Shown piece after piece: positions 1-8,448 of a stretch of 64,000 bases of DNA; position 1 is the stretch's first letter, and each line of letters starts with the position of its first letter. Position numbers and translations under genes: made by a program. The stretch is from assembly GCA_017617315.1 (NCBI GenBank), contig JAFZWM010000030.1, positions 124,001-188,000 of the forward strand, given 5' to 3'. Source of the stretch: Bacteroidaceae bacterium (GTDB taxonomy: Bacteria > Bacteroidota > Bacteroidia > Bacteroidales > Bacteroidaceae). Under the pieces are notes generated by a model. It worked only from the letters and a program-made list of their open reading frames with translations. It searched no databases and had not been told where the DNA came from.

Positions 1-117
1 GCAAGAAGATTATTGAAACCAGTCAAGAGACGCATTAAAGTCCTCAACTCGCTGGCAACAAACATATTAGGCCTTACAGGAAATAAAAAAGCGTTTCAGT
101 TTCAGTTGTTTCAATAA
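1..117 (+). CDS. C-terminal end of an unidentified gene (partial)
   Basis: Frame 1 is open from the window edge to a TAA at 115-117 and encodes 38 residues, basic at the start and ending FQFQLFQ. No family is recognised. The last codons lie inside the left arm of an inverted repeat, so the reading frame may simply run into repeat sequence. Frame 3 is also open from the edge, but only for 11 codons. With so little sequence, it is not certain that either frame is coding. Confidence 0.25.
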   Translation, partial: ARRLLKPVKRRIKVLNSLATNILGLTGNKKAFQFQLFQ

Positions 118-240
118 AAAACGGAGTGCAGTTTCTCTTTTATACACTATATATAACTAATTAATATATAGATATTTATATAGTAGAAAATAAAAAACTG
201 GAACTGTCAAATAACAACTGAAACGACTGAAACTGAAACG
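92..240. repeat. 22-bp inverted repeat with AT-rich spacer
   Basis: The left arm at 92-113 and the right arm at 219-240 are reverse complements with one mismatch in 22. Each arm is built from short GAAAC/CTGAAAC units. The 105-bp spacer is very AT-rich and has no ORF of note. The rest of the region up to the protease gene (241-396) is AT-rich and shows nothing else recognisable. Possible roles are a transcript-end hairpin, a protein-binding site or a remnant of a mobile element; the sequence does not decide between them. Confidence 0.65.
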
Positions 241-371
241 ATACAAAATACAAAACTTCTATTTATCAACATCTTACGATAAATTTCCATAGACATAAAA
301 CCCTTCAAAAAACACGAATTTCGTAAAATTTCTCTCTAAAAAGCCTCGTAAAAGCTCAAAATCCGATTTGT

Positions 372-404
372 TTTGAGGTTATTCGGCAATTATTACTATT
401 TTTG
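372..404 (+). promoter_or_regulatory. Bacteroidetes-type promoter of the M6 protease gene
   Basis: TTTG at 372-375 (-33) and TATTTTTG at 397-404 (-7), 21 bp apart, match the Bacteroidetes sigma-70 pattern. They lie 55 bp upstream of the ATG at 460. Confidence 0.7.
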
Positions 405-459
405 CAATAGAGTTTATTAACCTTTTACAAAAAGAATTTTTTATTCTCAACACGTTGCT

Positions 460-2019
460 ATGATAAAAAAGATACTGAACATTATGCTGGTGCTTGCCAT
501 TACCGCAACAATATCGGCACAACAGACAACAGAAAAAAACGATAATCTGGAACACATTCATGTGCGTGGATGTAGGGCAGGAACGCCAAATCCCAAGATG
601 CCGACACGCCATGCGCCGTCGTTGCAGGACAACTTGCATTATATTGGCAACCGCCGTCAGTTGGTGGTGCTGGCATCGTTTCAGGATCAGGACTTTGCAG
701 AAGACCACGATGCCACATTGCAGACGTGGAACAAGATCTTCAACATGGAGAACTATGAAGAAGGCAGTTTTGTCGGCTCTGTACACGACTATTTCATGGC
801 GCAGAGCTACGGACAGTTTAATCTTACGTTCGACCTCTACTTGGTTGAGTTGCCCGACGGACGCCAAAAGTACCGCAGCACCTACTCGCACGATGAAAAC
901 TCCCAGTACATGGTCGATGACATCGTTGATGCGCTAAAGACGAAGGATATAGACTGGAGCGTATACGACTGGGACGGCGACAACTTCGTAGACCAGATGC
1001 TCATAATCTATGCCGGTCAGGGCATGAATGCCGGTGGAGGCTCGGAAACCATCTGGCCACACCAATGGTGGCTGAGCCATCACTTGAATCAGGAGACAGA
1101 AGCCCCCAACGATTACCGCAGTTTCCGCACCGTCACGCAGGGCGACAATGAGTATCACATAGACTGCTACTGCTGCGTACAAGAATATATCGAAGACAGT
1201 TCGATAAAGACTTCGTTTGGCACTATCTGCCACGAATATACTCATTGCTTCGGCTTTCCCGACTATTACATTGGCAGCCTAAAGGTGGTTGGCGACTGGG
1301 ATTTGATGGATAACGCATGCTACAACGGAAAGGGCTTCAGACCTTGCGGCTATTCGGCTCACGAAAGAATGTTGATGGGATGGCTCACACCTGTCGAACT
1401 GACCACTACCGCAACCATAACCGACATGCCGGCTCTGTCCGACGAGCCTGTGGCTTACCTCATCCGCAACGACGGCGACGAAAACGAATACTACATTGTG
1501 GAGAACCGTCAGAAAAAGGGTTGGGACAAAAGTCTGCCCGGCAGCGGCATCATCGTCTTTCACGTTGAATACGACAAGGATATCTGGAGCAGCACAGACG
1601 CCTATGCCAACACCTCCGACAAAAAACGGTATCAGATTTTCCCGGCCAACAACAAGCCGAAACATAGTTCTTCGGGCGGTTGGGCATACCCGTATATAAC
1701 GAAAGACGCGCTTGGCAACGACTCTATTGCCAACAACTGCCTTACCAACACATCCGAGCCGGCAGCCACGCTGAACAATCCGAATGTCGATGGAGAAACG
1801 CTCATGTCGAAGCCAATCACCAGCATGGCTGTAGATGCAAGCGGTATGGCCTCGTTCGTGTTCATGGACGAAACTGCCACATCGGTAGGCAAAGTGCCCC
1901 TCAATCGAGAACAGGAGCACGATGCCGACGCCCCAATGTTCGATTTGCAGGGCCGACGTATGTTAAGGCCATCAAAGGGACTTTACATTCAAGGCAACAA
2001 TCTGAAAATAATGAAATAA
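460..2019 (+). CDS. secreted M6-family metalloprotease
   Basis: This is a 519-residue secreted zinc protease of the M6 (immune inhibitor A-like) family. Residues 1-20 form a signal peptide ending near ISA-QQ. The catalytic motif HEYTH is at residues 258-262, followed by GFPDYY, with Asp268 in the usual third-ligand neighbourhood. A WDGDNFVD segment near 171-178 looks like a calcium-type loop. The last ~30 residues (FDLQGRR, then KGLYIQ) are the short C-terminal tail common on exported proteins of Prevotella and relatives, probably a sorting or anchoring tail. The gene stands alone behind its own promoter. It probably degrades extracellular protein; the substrate cannot be read from sequence. 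Confidence 0.88.
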   Translation: MIKKILNIMLVLAITATISAQQTTEKNDNLEHIHVRGCRAGTPNPKMPTRHAPSLQDNLHYIGNRRQLVVLASFQDQDFAEDHDATLQTWNKIFNMENYEEGSFVGSVHDYFMAQSYGQFNLTFDLYLVELPDGRQKYRSTYSHDENSQYMVDDIVDALKTKDIDWSVYDWDGDNFVDQMLIIYAGQGMNAGGGSETIWPHQWWLSHHLNQETEAPNDYRSFRTVTQGDNEYHIDCYCCVQEYIEDSSIKTSFGTICHEYTHCFGFPDYYIGSLKVVGDWDLMDNACYNGKGFRPCGYSAHERMLMGWLTPVELTTTATITDMPALSDEPVAYLIRNDGDENEYYIVENRQKKGWDKSLPGSGIIVFHVEYDKDIWSSTDAYANTSDKKRYQIFPANNKPKHSSSGGWAYPYITKDALGNDSIANNCLTNTSEPAATLNNPNVDGETLMSKPITSMAVDASGMASFVFMDETATSVGKVPLNREQEHDADAPMFDLQGRRMLRPSKGLYIQGNNLKIMK

Positions 2020-2232
2020 AAGCCTCACACAACCGCCATTTTTCAAAAAAATGTCCCGAAAACGTACACAAACGCATAACTGCTCGTATCTTTACATCAT
2101 GACAGAATAACATCGTCTCGAAGGCATCTCGAATGATAGTCGCAAAATGGGCGGATAGGAGACTTGCAAAACTCTCCGGGAAGAGATGTTCATTTTTTCA
2201 TGCAGACAGGCTCGTATCTGAAATAATTTATG

Positions 2233-2240
2233 TAAATTTG
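2233..2240 (+). promoter_or_regulatory. -7 box upstream of 2264 gene
   Basis: TAAATTTG lies 23 bp before the ATG at 2264. No clear -33 TTTG was seen. The 2020-2232 stretch between the genes shows no ORF or obvious hairpin. Confidence 0.45.
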
Positions 2241-2263
2241 CATGAAATAACAAAATTGATAAG

Positions 2264-3343
2264 ATGAGCTACGATATAATGATTATCGACCGCCATAATC
2301 GATTCAAAAACTGCAAGGATTTCCTGAAATGGTATGATGGCGTAACGCAATGGAATGAGGCTGTTGACTATGACGACTATTCGCATACAACCACAAGGCT
2401 GAAAGAATGGTTCTTGAAAATGAAGGACATCGTTCCGCCGCTCAACGGAGCGTTTGCACCCAGCATGGACGACTTCGGCAAGGGCAGGTATCAGGAGGCG
2501 GACTATTGCATAGCAAGCGAATGTATCTATGTTGCATTGGCATATTCGGATGTCGACGAGGTTAAGAAACTGGCCTTCGGACTGGCAAAAGAACTCAGTC
2601 TGTCATACTACGACATCAGCGGTTCTAACTGCCTCCACAGCCCCGACGGAAGAGTCCTCGACATAACTTGTCAGCTGCAACAGCGCGAAATGCTTGGCAA
2701 CGCATGCCGGGCCACTTACAAGCACAGGGCAAAGATTGCGGGCGCGGCTATTGTCCTTATCTTTCTGCTGAATATTGCGTGCTCTTTCATCTTCAGGCCG
2801 TATATTGCTGCAATCATACCCATAGCCGTATTATGGTCGATGAACTTAGTCCGATGGGTTAGGCGGTCAGCCAAGGATGTGGTAAAAGCCTACAAGCAGA
2901 TGCCGGCTGAAGGACAAGACTCTGGAAATGCCGACGGACAATGGCAGCATGACATGCAGTTTGACGACATTCTTTGGAATTTCCAGACGGGAAAGTACGA
3001 GACTATCGAGGAATTCCGGGCAGCCCTGATTGACTATAACGCAAACATCACGAGTAAGCCGATAGGCAATCTGCTGGACGCAAGGGTAGAATCAGCCGGA
3101 AAGAGCATCGACAGAATAGAACTTGACGAGTTTCTCGAAGATGCCGGAGTTCCGTCGTCCGCCATAAAAGTCCGCTTCACCCCCGACGACGGCAAATCGT
3201 TCACGATGCTCGAGCTTCTCTTCAAGCTGAACAACGAGCTTAGCCCTCTGCTTCAAGATACAGATTTCATATTCTTCGAGGGCATACGATGCTACAAGTC
3301 GGAAGACGGCACTTCCGTCTGCCAAGTGTCGTTAGGCAGCTAA
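2264..3343 (+). CDS. conserved hypothetical protein with central membrane segment
   Basis: This 359-residue protein has no recognised function. The N-terminal ~130 residues (starting MSYDIMIID, with FLKWYD and WNEAVDYDDY) resemble a soluble domain seen in uncharacterised Bacteroidetes proteins. Residues about 160-195 hold one or two hydrophobic helices, followed by a basic stretch and a charged, probably cytoplasmic C-terminal region of about 150 residues. There is no signal peptide. The gene is monocistronic. The N-terminal domain resembles proteins sometimes found beside polymorphic toxins, but no toxin is adjacent here. Confidence 0.6.
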   Translation: MSYDIMIIDRHNRFKNCKDFLKWYDGVTQWNEAVDYDDYSHTTTRLKEWFLKMKDIVPPLNGAFAPSMDDFGKGRYQEADYCIASECIYVALAYSDVDEVKKLAFGLAKELSLSYYDISGSNCLHSPDGRVLDITCQLQQREMLGNACRATYKHRAKIAGAAIVLIFLLNIACSFIFRPYIAAIIPIAVLWSMNLVRWVRRSAKDVVKAYKQMPAEGQDSGNADGQWQHDMQFDDILWNFQTGKYETIEEFRAALIDYNANITSKPIGNLLDARVESAGKSIDRIELDEFLEDAGVPSSAIKVRFTPDDGKSFTMLELLFKLNNELSPLLQDTDFIFFEGIRCYKSEDGTSVCQVSLGS

Positions 3344-3409
3344 TCCGGCAAAAGAAAAACGTGATACAAATGCAACGATATGGCTTAGAGGACCAGCCTG
3401 ACAACAAAA

Positions 3410-3476
3410 TTTAACATCAATTTAACATCTCTTTACATTTTTTAACATTTTATTTCATGCAAAAGAAGTATCTTTG
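3410..3476 (+). promoter_or_regulatory. gyrA promoter with phased TTTAACAT repeats
   Basis: A -7 box TATCTTTG is at 3469-3476. Upstream, TTTAACAT occurs at 3410, 3421 and 3441, with a related TTTACATT at 3432, so copies recur about every 9-11 bp on one face of the helix. This could be an intrinsically bent or UP-like element, or a binding site array. The 5' leader to the ATG at 3559 is about 75 nt. Confidence 0.5.
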
Positions 3477-3558
3477 TATGCTTAAAATGAGCTGAAAAGC
3501 CGCTTAAAATTGAAATGACGGCATATTTTAGAAGTAAAATTTATAAAAACAAATATAA

Positions 3559-6114
3559 ATGGCTGAAGTAGACAGAATTAGAAAAGTCAACATTGAAGAA
3601 GAGATGAAATCTTCTTACATCGACTACTCTATGTCAGTAATCGTGGCGAGAGCTTTGCCGGATGTAAGAGACGGTTTCAAACCGGTTCACCGCCGCATCC
3701 TTTACGGAATGGGCGAGTTGGGCAACACACATGACAAACCATACAAGAAGAGTGCGCGTATCGTAGGCGAGGTGCTTGGTAAGTACCACCCACACGGCGA
3801 CTCATCAGTTTACGGAGCGTTGGTGCGCATGGCCCAGAACTGGAACATGAGATACACTCTTGTTGACGGTCAGGGTAACTTTGGTTCGGTAGACGGCGAC
3901 GGCGCAGCAGCAATGCGTTACACCGAGGCGCGTCTGTCTGAACTCGGAGAGGCAATGATGCAGGATCTTGAGAAAGAGACTGTAGATATGTCTCCAAACT
4001 TCGATGACACGCTTAAAGAGCCAACCGTAATGCCTACACGCATCCCTAACTTGCTGGTAAACGGAGCAAACGGTATCGCCGTAGGTATGGCTACAAACAT
4101 TCCTACACACAACCTTTGCGAGGTTATTGACGGATGCGTGGCATACATCGACAACAACGAGATCGACGTAGATGGCCTGATGCAGTACATCAAGGCTCCA
4201 GACTTCCCTACGGGAGGTTATATATATGGTATGGGCGGTGTACGCGATGCCTACGAGACTGGTAGAGGCCGCGTGGTTATGCGCGCCAAGGCCGAAATTG
4301 AAAGCGATGTTACACACGACAAGATTGTCGTTACCGAGATTCCTTACGGCGTAAACAAGGCTGAGCTTATCAAGTCTATCGCCGAGATGGTTATCGACAA
4401 GCGCATCGACGGCATCAGCAACGTAAACGATGAGTCTGACCGCGAGGGTATGCGCATCGTGGTAGACGTAAAGCGCGATGCCAACGCAAACGTGGTCCTG
4501 AACAAACTGTTCAAGATGACTGCCTTGCAGAGTAGCTTTAGCGTAAACTGCATCGCACTTGTTCACGGCCGTCCACGCCTGCTTTCTCTTAAGGAGTGCA
4601 TAAGCAACTTCGTAGAGCATCGTCACGATGTGGTTATCCGCCGCACCCAGTACGATCTCCGCAAGGCTCAGGAGAGAGCACACATCCTCGAAGGCTTGAT
4701 TATTGCATGCGACAATATCGACGAGGTGGTACACATCATCCGCGCATCACGCGATGCTGCTGCTGCCGTAAACGGACTGATGGAGCGCTTCGAGCTTGAC
4801 GAGACTCAGGCTAAGGCAATCGTCGAGATGCGTCTGCGCCAGCTCACAGGCTTGCAGATGGAGCAGTTGCACGCCGAGTACGAGGAGTTGCAGAAGATGA
4901 TTGCATACTATCAGCAGATTCTTTCAGACAACGACCTTTGTATGAAGGTTATAAAGGACGAGCTTCTTGAGGTTAAGGACAAGTATGGCGACAGCCGCCG
5001 TTCAGAAATCGTGCTTTCTGCCGATGAGTTCAACCCAGAAGACTTCTATGCCGACGACGATATGGTTATCACAATATCTCACCTCGGCTACATCAAGCGT
5101 ACTCCTCTTGCCGAGTTCCGCGCACAGGCTCGCGGCGGCGTAGGAGCAAAGGCAAGCACCACACGCAACAGCGACTTCATAGAGTACATCTATCAGGCTA
5201 CAACCCACAACACGATGATGTTCTTCACTAAGAAGGGACGCTGCTACTGGCTCAAGGTTTGGGAGATTCCGGAGGGCAACCGCACATCAATGGGACGCGC
5301 TATCCAGAACATGCTCAACATCGAGGCCGACGATGCCGTAAACGCATTCATCAACGTCAAGAATCTGAACGATACCGAATATGTGAAGAAGCACAACTTG
5401 GTATTCTGTACTAAGAACGGTATCATCAAGAAGACAAGTCTTGAGCAGTATTCACGTCCTCGTGCAAATGGTGTGATTGCAATCAACATCCGCGAAGACG
5501 ACCGCGTGGTAGACGTAGTTCTTACAAACGGCGACAACGAGCTGATGATTGCCAACCGAAACGGTAGGACAATTCGCTTCAACGAGAACACATGCCGCTC
5601 TCTCGGCCGTGTATCAACAGGTGTCAAGGGTATCATCCTCGACGAGGACGGCGAAGACGAGGTAGTTGGAATGATTTGTCTTGACGATCCAGAGAACCAG
5701 ACTGTAATGGTTGTCAGCGAGAAGGGATTCGGTAAGCGAAGCGAGATTGACGACTACCGCATCACCAACCGTGGTGCAAAGGGTGTTAAGACGCTCAATA
5801 TTACCGACAAGACTGGTAAGGTGGTGGCTATCAAGGCGGTTACAAACGACAACGACTTGATGATTATCAACAAGAGTGGCGTAACAATTCGTCTGAAGGT
5901 TGCCGACGTGCGCATCATGGGACGCGCAACTCAGGGTGTCAAGCTCATCGACCTCTTGAAGCGTAACGACCACATCAGCAGCATCTGCAAAGTTTCTGCT
6001 GCCGACGAGGAGGAAGAACTTGAGGAGGGCATCGACCCAAATGAGATTGCCGACGACAACGCTCAGAACGAGGCACCTCAGGATGCAACAACAGACAACA
6101 ACGTCGAAGAGTAA
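3559..6114 (+). CDS. gyrA: DNA gyrase subunit A
   Basis: This is the 851-residue breakage-reunion subunit of gyrase, which introduces negative supercoils into DNA as an A2B2 complex with GyrB. The N-terminal motif [16 protein letters not shown] is at residues 31-46. The catalytic Tyr is Tyr121 in AAMRYTEAR. The GyrA box QARGGVG in the C-terminal beta-pinwheel distinguishes it from ParC. The quinolone-determining stretch reads HGDSSVYG at 79-86, with Ser82 at the E. coli Ser83 position and Gly86 at the Asp87 position. The tail is acidic. The secreted TPR gene follows 90 bp downstream on the same strand. Confidence 0.98.
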   Translation: MAEVDRIRKVNIEEEMKSSYIDYSMSVIVARALPDVRDGFKPVHRRILYGMGELGNTHDKPYKKSARIVGEVLGKYHPHGDSSVYGALVRMAQNWNMRYTLVDGQGNFGSVDGDGAAAMRYTEARLSELGEAMMQDLEKETVDMSPNFDDTLKEPTVMPTRIPNLLVNGANGIAVGMATNIPTHNLCEVIDGCVAYIDNNEIDVDGLMQYIKAPDFPTGGYIYGMGGVRDAYETGRGRVVMRAKAEIESDVTHDKIVVTEIPYGVNKAELIKSIAEMVIDKRIDGISNVNDESDREGMRIVVDVKRDANANVVLNKLFKMTALQSSFSVNCIALVHGRPRLLSLKECISNFVEHRHDVVIRRTQYDLRKAQERAHILEGLIIACDNIDEVVHIIRASRDAAAAVNGLMERFELDETQAKAIVEMRLRQLTGLQMEQLHAEYEELQKMIAYYQQILSDNDLCMKVIKDELLEVKDKYGDSRRSEIVLSADEFNPEDFYADDDMVITISHLGYIKRTPLAEFRAQARGGVGAKASTTRNSDFIEYIYQATTHNTMMFFTKKGRCYWLKVWEIPEGNRTSMGRAIQNMLNIEADDAVNAFINVKNLNDTEYVKKHNLVFCTKNGIIKKTSLEQYSRPRANGVIAINIREDDRVVDVVLTNGDNELMIANRNGRTIRFNENTCRSLGRVSTGVKGIILDEDGEDEVVGMICLDDPENQTVMVVSEKGFGKRSEIDDYRITNRGAKGVKTLNITDKTGKVVAIKAVTNDNDLMIINKSGVTIRLKVADVRIMGRATQGVKLIDLLKRNDHISSICKVSAADEEEELEEGIDPNEIADDNAQNEAPQDATTDNNVEE

Positions 6115-6204
6115 ATTTTGAAACAGCAGGCGGAAGGGCGGTTGAAGCATACCGTCCCACGCTTGATAAAATAGAAAAGAACGTTTAATTTAATAAATCT
6201 AAAA

Positions 6205-7404
6205 ATGAAGAAAGTATTATTGTCAGCATCTCTAATGATGCTTGCTGGTGTATCTTTCGCACAGGTTGCAAATATCAAGCAGGCTAAGGCTGAAGCCGAC
6301 GGCAAGAACTTTGCCAAGGCAGAGTCTCTTATCCTCGATGCAACTAACAGCCCTGAAACTAAGAGCAATGCAGAAGCATGGCACATTGCAGGTTATGTTC
6401 AGTCAAAAATCAACGACGAGGAGAACCAGAAGATGTATCTTCGCAAGCCTTACGACACAACCAAGTTCTACAACAGCGTGTTGAAGATGTACGAGTTCTG
6501 GTCAAAGTGCGATGATCTCGAGGCTGTTCCAGATGCAAAGGGCAAGGTTAAGTTCAAGCACAGAAAGGACAACGCAGCCCGCATGAAGGTAGACCGCGGA
6601 AACCTTATCAACGGTGGTATCCACTACTTCAACGCTCACAAGTATCCAGAGGCTCAGAAGTTCTTCGGCGCATATGTTGACGAGGTTAACTTGAAGATGT
6701 TCGAGAAGGAGAATCTTGCAGCAACAGATACTCTTCTTGCAACTATCGGCTACTACGCAACAATGGCTGCAATGAACAACAAGGACTATGATGCAGCTAT
6801 CAAGTATGCAGCTTATGGCGCTAAGTCAAAGAACTTGGAAGAGGCTAAGAACAGTATCCAGTTCAAGGCAGAGTCATACAAGCAGAAGGAAGACGAGGCT
6901 AAGTATACCGAGACTCTTATCGAGGGTATGAAGACATTCCCTAAGGAGGCTCAGTTCTTCTTCGGTAGCATGGTTGACTACTACAACTCTAAGAACCAGC
7001 CGGAGAAGGCTATGAAGCTTGCCGACGACATGCTTGCTTCTAACCCTAACGACTACTACAACTTGTTCATCAAGGGTTACTTGTTGCAGTCAAACAAGAA
7101 GTACGAGGAGGCTATCTCTTACTACAAGAAGTCAATCGACGCTAAGGACGACTTCGGTACAGCCTACACTTGTATCGGTAACTGCTACGAGTTCCTTGCT
7201 CAGGAGTATGGCGACAAGACTCCAACTAACAAGTACGACAGAAAGGAGTTCAAGGAGTTCTTCATCAAGGCTCAGCCATTCTACGAGCAGGCTCGCGCTT
7301 TGAATCCAGAAGACAAGACTCTTATCCAGGCTCTCTATCGTGTTTACTACAACACAGACAACGAGGCTAAGACTAAGGAGTACGAGGCTCTTATCAACAA
7401 CTAA
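6205..7404 (+). CDS. exported tetratricopeptide-repeat protein
   Basis: This 399-residue protein starts with a signal peptide (to about residue 20, ending SFA-Q) and then consists of TPR-like helical hairpins. The clearest repeats are around residues 250-320, for example NPNDYYNLFIKGYL and KKYEEAISYYKKSIDA, and again near the C-terminus. It is rich in Lys, Asp, Asn and Tyr and uses a narrow, highly expressed-type codon set (AAG, GAG, AAC), as gyrA does. It is probably a periplasmic scaffold protein. It follows gyrA closely and no strong separate promoter is visible, so co-transcription is likely. Confidence 0.75.
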   Translation: MKKVLLSASLMMLAGVSFAQVANIKQAKAEADGKNFAKAESLILDATNSPETKSNAEAWHIAGYVQSKINDEENQKMYLRKPYDTTKFYNSVLKMYEFWSKCDDLEAVPDAKGKVKFKHRKDNAARMKVDRGNLINGGIHYFNAHKYPEAQKFFGAYVDEVNLKMFEKENLAATDTLLATIGYYATMAAMNNKDYDAAIKYAAYGAKSKNLEEAKNSIQFKAESYKQKEDEAKYTETLIEGMKTFPKEAQFFFGSMVDYYNSKNQPEKAMKLADDMLASNPNDYYNLFIKGYLLQSNKKYEEAISYYKKSIDAKDDFGTAYTCIGNCYEFLAQEYGDKTPTNKYDRKEFKEFFIKAQPFYEQARALNPEDKTLIQALYRVYYNTDNEAKTKEYEALINN

Positions 7405-7431
7405 TATTCGTTTAACAACGATAGTATTCAC

Positions 7432-7463
7432 AAGGCAGGCGCGCATGACGTCTGCCTTTTTCT
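7432..7463 (+). terminator. rho-independent terminator
   Basis: AAGGCAG at 7432-7438 pairs with CTGCCTT at 7452-7458 and is followed by a T-rich tract. It ends the gyrA-TPR transcription unit. Confidence 0.75.
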
Positions 7464-7495
7464 TTTGTTTTCTTGTTTTTATTCAAAACAATTCG

Positions 7496-7503
7496 TATCT
7501 TTG
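7496..7503 (+). promoter_or_regulatory. -7 box of the AraC/DUF4450 operon
   Basis: TATCTTTG lies 41 bp before the ATG at 7545. Confidence 0.6.
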
Positions 7504-7544
7504 TGGCAACTCTATATCATTAAAAACTTGTACTGCTAACTATA

Positions 7545-8441
7545 ATGTGTACTATTAAATCGAATTATTTCTATCTCACCAGTCACGACGACGAGAAGCG
7601 GCTTGGTGCGTGGATAAATACCGTTGGCTTTCAGGAGATTCCTGCCGGAAGCAGCTATCCGGTAAGCGAGCATCCGGCAAGCTATCTGTTCAGCGTGAAG
7701 AAGGGCAGGGTGCTCAACGAGTACCAGCTTGTCTACATAACCGACGGCGAGGGCATCTTCATTCCTAATCTCGACGACCCCGACTGCGAGGAGGTACATA
7801 TTAAGAAAGGTACAATCATCCTGCTTTATCCCGGACAGCGGCATACCTATTATCCGCTTCAGAAAACCGGATGGAAGGAATATTTCATCGGATTCGAGGG
7901 CGATTTCTTCTTCAATCTGATAAAAAGAACATATCCGGAGCAGAAGAACTGCTGCTTCAACATCGGTCTGAATTCTGAAATAATTCAGTTGTTTCTGAAT
8001 GCCTTGTCGATGGCAGAGAACAAGTTCTCACATTTTCAGGATTGTCTTGTCGGAATCACGTTCCACATCTTCGGACTGCTGTTCATCGCCGCCGACAATA
8101 CCGATGACGTTAGTTTCTCGACAAAGCAGAAAATTGAGCAGAGCAAGATTTACATGAACGAGCACATCTCTGAAATGATAGACTGGGACGTGCTTTCGAG
8201 AGAACTTGGCGTAAGTTATTCGTGGTTCAGAAAGGAATTTAAACTGATTACCGGCGAATCGCCTGCCAAATATTTCGCCGCCTTGAAGATTAAAAAAGCC
8301 CAAAAACTGCTTGCAGAAGAAAGACTTACGGCAAAGGAGGTGGCTTATGAGTTGGGATTCCCGTCTCCCGAACTGTTTTTGAGCAACTTCAAGCGGTTTA
8401 CCGGGCAGACGCCAACGGATTTTAAGAACAGTAAACATTAA
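7545..8441 (+). CDS. AraC-family transcriptional regulator
   Basis: This 298-residue regulator has an N-terminal cupin-like ligand domain (residues about 20-170, with HPASYLFSVKKGRVLNEYQL and the LYPGQRHTYYP turn) and a C-terminal AraC double helix-turn-helix (about 195-298, with SYSWFRKEFKLITGESPAKY and ELGFPSPELFLSNFKRFTGQTP). Such proteins usually sense a sugar and activate neighbouring catabolic genes. Seven bases separate it from the DUF4450 gene on the same strand, so that gene is its most likely target. The ligand is unknown. Confidence 0.9.
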   Translation: MCTIKSNYFYLTSHDDEKRLGAWINTVGFQEIPAGSSYPVSEHPASYLFSVKKGRVLNEYQLVYITDGEGIFIPNLDDPDCEEVHIKKGTIILLYPGQRHTYYPLQKTGWKEYFIGFEGDFFFNLIKRTYPEQKNCCFNIGLNSEIIQLFLNALSMAENKFSHFQDCLVGITFHIFGLLFIAADNTDDVSFSTKQKIEQSKIYMNEHISEMIDWDVLSRELGVSYSWFRKEFKLITGESPAKYFAALKIKKAQKLLAEERLTAKEVAYELGFPSPELFLSNFKRFTGQTPTDFKNSKH

Positions 8442-8448
8442 AAAGTAC

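Noticed and set aside
3805..4734. 309-codon minus-strand open frame
   Set aside because: It lies wholly antisense to gyrA and has no recognisable domain or promoter; it arises from the biased codon use of gyrA.
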